Below, piece by piece: positions 62,200-64,000 of a stretch of DNA of 64,000 nucleotides. The notes under the pieces were generated by a model. The model saw only the letters and a program-made list of their open reading frames with translations, had not been told where the DNA came from and searched no databases. The first letter of the stretch is position 1, and each line of letters starts with the position of its first letter. The position numbers were made by a program, and so were the translations under genes. Origin of the DNA: Planctomycetota bacterium (GTDB lineage Bacteria; Planctomycetota; UBA1135); contig PAHY01000059.1 of NCBI GenBank assembly GCA_002705055.1, forward strand, positions 1-64,000. The letters are read 5' to 3'.

Positions 62200-62949
62200 A
62201 TGACGACGGTCGAAGAGCGCATCTTCTTTGAGGCCTTCGAGGGCCTTCCGCGACAAGGGCCAGGGAATGACGCCAGCACGCTTCGGGCGCTTGCGCTTTG
62301 TTCAGGGCTTGGTGCCTCGCCGCGCGTCCTCGACCTTGGCTGCGGATGCGGAGCCCAAACGCTCGCCCTTGCGGGCAGTACGACTGGGGAGATCCTGGCG
62401 ATCGACACGCATGCTCCACTTGTCAAGGCCCTTCGAGAAAAGGTCGAAGCGAACGGTCTGGCGGCTCGCGTCGAGGCGAGGGTGGCCGATATGGCCACGC
62501 TGGAGATTCCCCATGGCAGCTACGACCTCATTTGGTCGGAAGGTGCCCTCTACAACATGGGGATTCCCCAGGCGCTCAAGCGAGGCCGCGCCTGGTTGCG
62601 TTCTGGAGGGTGGATGGCGTTCACGGATGCGGTGTGGCGGCGCGAGAATCCGCCCGAGGAAGTGCGTGCGGCATTCGCCGACTACCCCTTGATGGGGCGC
62701 GCGGAGGACATCCTGGCTCTCCTGGAGCAAGACGACTGGGACAACGTCTCCTTCTTCGAGCTTCCAGAGGAGGCATGGTGGGTTGATTTCTACGGGCCGC
62801 TTGAGCAGAAGGTGGGCGAGCTGCGCGTGGCCTATGCAGGGGACCCGGAGGCACAGAGTGCCCTTGATGGAGTCGCCGCAGAAGTCGCGCTGCACCGTGA
62901 GTTCGGGGACTACTACGGCTACACCTTCTTCATCGCGCAGAAGCGTTAG
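62200..62949 (+). CDS. Class I SAM-dependent methyltransferase
   Basis: 249 residues. Motif I is RVLDLGCGCGAQTLALAG, strand 2 ends EILAIDTHAPLV, followed by ARVADMATLEIP and DLIWSEGALYNMG. This is a small-molecule methylase layout; the end (FGDYYGYTFFIAQKR) resembles methylases that act on small carboxyl or arsenic/thiol compounds, but the substrate is not assignable. GC and codon use are closer to the core genome than to the island genes. Confidence 0.88.
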   Translation: MTTVEERIFFEAFEGLPRQGPGNDASTLRALALCSGLGASPRVLDLGCGCGAQTLALAGSTTGEILAIDTHAPLVKALREKVEANGLAARVEARVADMATLEIPHGSYDLIWSEGALYNMGIPQALKRGRAWLRSGGWMAFTDAVWRRENPPEEVRAAFADYPLMGRAEDILALLEQDDWDNVSFFELPEEAWWVDFYGPLEQKVGELRVAYAGDPEAQSALDGVAAEVALHREFGDYYGYTFFIAQKR

Positions 62950-63592
62950 CAGTACGTTTGCAATCTCGAGTCGCACGGTTGCAAGTGCCTGCATCCGGCT
63001 TCGAGTTTTTTTCGACGCGCTCAATCCGTGCAACTTCGGCACGTTCCGAGACTTGCTAGGAAGTTGGGAGGGACGTGCAGTGCGCGAGCGGATCTGGCCT
63101 GTCCCGCAGGGGCGCGGACTCCCAGCCGACTGTCACCTTGGAGGTGTCCAGCTAAGGGGGTCAGGCCAATCCTGGCCACCCCCAATCACACCGCTCCGGC
63201 CTTACGAGGCAGGCTGCTGCCTGCCCGAAACCCCTCAGCCCTGAGAAACGAGAAGCTGAGATTGCACAAGAGGAACTGGCCCATAAACGGGGTCCACGTC
63301 ACCAAGTCACACCTTAGAGAATGTGCGGTTTTTTTGGTGTCTGGCCAGTTCACACTGCGCTATGTTCCCAGTAATAGGTGTTCTTAGCATCACTATGCCT
63401 CAGCGGCCAATGTTGCCGAGTTCACAATTAGTTCCATTAGCCCTTTCCTTAGACATGTACACCGTTCGTATTCTTGTTGAGCCTTGGGTCTCACCAGTTT
63501 GTCGCGCTACTGGGTTGCCGGGGAAACGCATGCTGAAATGCGCTTTCCGAGAGTTCGGGCCTGGAATCAAGTAGGTGTCAGGAGGATATTGC
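62950..63592. other. Intergenic stretch without a supported gene
   Basis: I see no convincing coding region. Noted elements are two T7 runs (near 63006 and 63329), a perfect hairpin GGCAGGC-TGCT-GCCTGCC (63208-63225) without a T-tract, and mixed GC. It may hold the promoter of the following lipoprotein gene, whose ribosome site is CAGGAGGA just before 63593. Confidence 0.4.
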
Positions 63593-64000
63593 ATGGGCAC
63601 TAGATGGCTGTTGGGTTTTACTGGGGCGTTGCTTGCGATGGTTGGATGCGCCCAACAATCTGCGGAGCGAGTGGACTCTCAACTCGCGTTTGGAGACTCC
63701 AAGTTTTTTGAACGCCGCGTAGTTGCAACCAACCGGAGCTTCGACGCGGGAGTGAAGACGGTAAAGCTCGGAGAGGTGCGGAAGGAGACAATTCAAGCGT
63801 CAGTCGCAACAGGGGCTCCGCTGGCGTTTCGGGATAGTGCAAGGTTGAGTGAGATTAAGGGAGAGCTCAGTCAAGGCGATGCGACGTCCGCAGCGAGTTG
63901 TCCACCAACAACTGCGCCAAATGGCTGTGATGTGACGCAACAACTGGACTGTGATCTCACGGAGAACGGAACATGTGCAGTTACCGAGCAGTCAGGGTGT
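63593..64000 (+). CDS. Lipoprotein (partial, runs off right edge)
   Basis: 136 residues are visible, open at the right edge. A lipoprotein signal (LLGFTGALLAMVGCAQQ, lipobox MVGC) is followed by SFDAGVKTVKLGEVRKE and a Cys-containing region (ASCPPTTAPNGCDVTQQLDC). The pairs of Cys at regular distances suggest a disulfide-rich secreted domain. GGAGG lies nine bases before the ATG. The family cannot be named from this part; base composition resembles the AT-richer secreted protein at 54502. Confidence 0.75.
   Translation, partial: MGTRWLLGFTGALLAMVGCAQQSAERVDSQLAFGDSKFFERRVVATNRSFDAGVKTVKLGEVRKETIQASVATGAPLAFRDSARLSEIKGELSQGDATSAASCPPTTAPNGCDVTQQLDCDLTENGTCAVTEQSGC

Noticed and set aside
50500-62200. 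Integrase, transposase or CRISPR array in the island
   Set aside because: I looked for tyrosine/serine recombinase, DDE transposase signatures and regularly spaced repeats and saw none.
63323-63574. 83-codon plus-strand frame before the last lipoprotein
   Set aside because: No domain, no ribosome site and no plausible composition; left as intergenic.

Overview
The window is a GC-rich bacterial chromosome segment with dense, often overlapping genes, frequent GTG/TTG starts, many secreted beta-propeller (FG-GAP) proteins, lipoproteins and a large MoxR/DUF58/BatA/VWA operon. This mix suggests a Planctomycetota lineage. That is an inference from gene content; there is no rRNA in the window to prove it. 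Only one tRNA (Leu, anticodon GAG) was found, and no CRISPR array or complete insertion sequence.

Layout. 1-50.5 kb looks like core chromosome. It holds a cut-off fatty acid desaturase, an rRNA pseudouridine synthase, an HD phosphohydrolase, a frameshifted FG-GAP propeller protein, a CNNM/CorC-like protein, an aminotransferase, tRNA-Leu, a DNA methylase with a basic tail, a LigB dioxygenase, a truncated haemoglobin, an amidohydrolase, a glycosyltransferase, an SDR/DUF2867 protein, an MsbA-like ABC exporter, a ROK kinase, M28 and M48 peptidases, phosphoglycerate mutase, a beta-helix surface protein with a CFI-box-like C terminus, a YgfZ-like protein, NAD(P)HX dehydratase, inositol-phosphate synthase and QueA.

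38.2-50.5 kb is one long minus-strand operon of touching or overlapping genes: coiled-coil membrane protein, MoxR ATPase, a large membrane protein, an ABC-2 ATPase/permease pair, DUF58, a BatA-type VWA protein and a double-VWA protein. These families usually act together in envelope-associated complex assembly. The first gene carries an in-frame UGA in a Cys-rich context, and a perfect 7-bp hairpin with a GGU loop follows it. It is a candidate selenocysteine codon and the most interesting signal in the window.

50.5-62.1 kb is an accessory island, visibly lower in GC in parts. It starts near short IS-end-like repeats and holds a C5 methylase plus NotI-like restriction enzyme, a wrecked parE toxin fused to a JAMM-domain remnant, a Cys-rich secreted HExxH protein, a class II Fic protein, an XRE regulator, an intact DUF2958-JAMM fusion, and several small plasmid-type proteins ending with a ribbon-helix-helix regulator. 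A SAM methyltransferase and the start of a lipoprotein close the window.

Several gene starts sit only 6-8 nt behind a -10-like hexamer, which suggests frequent leaderless transcription.
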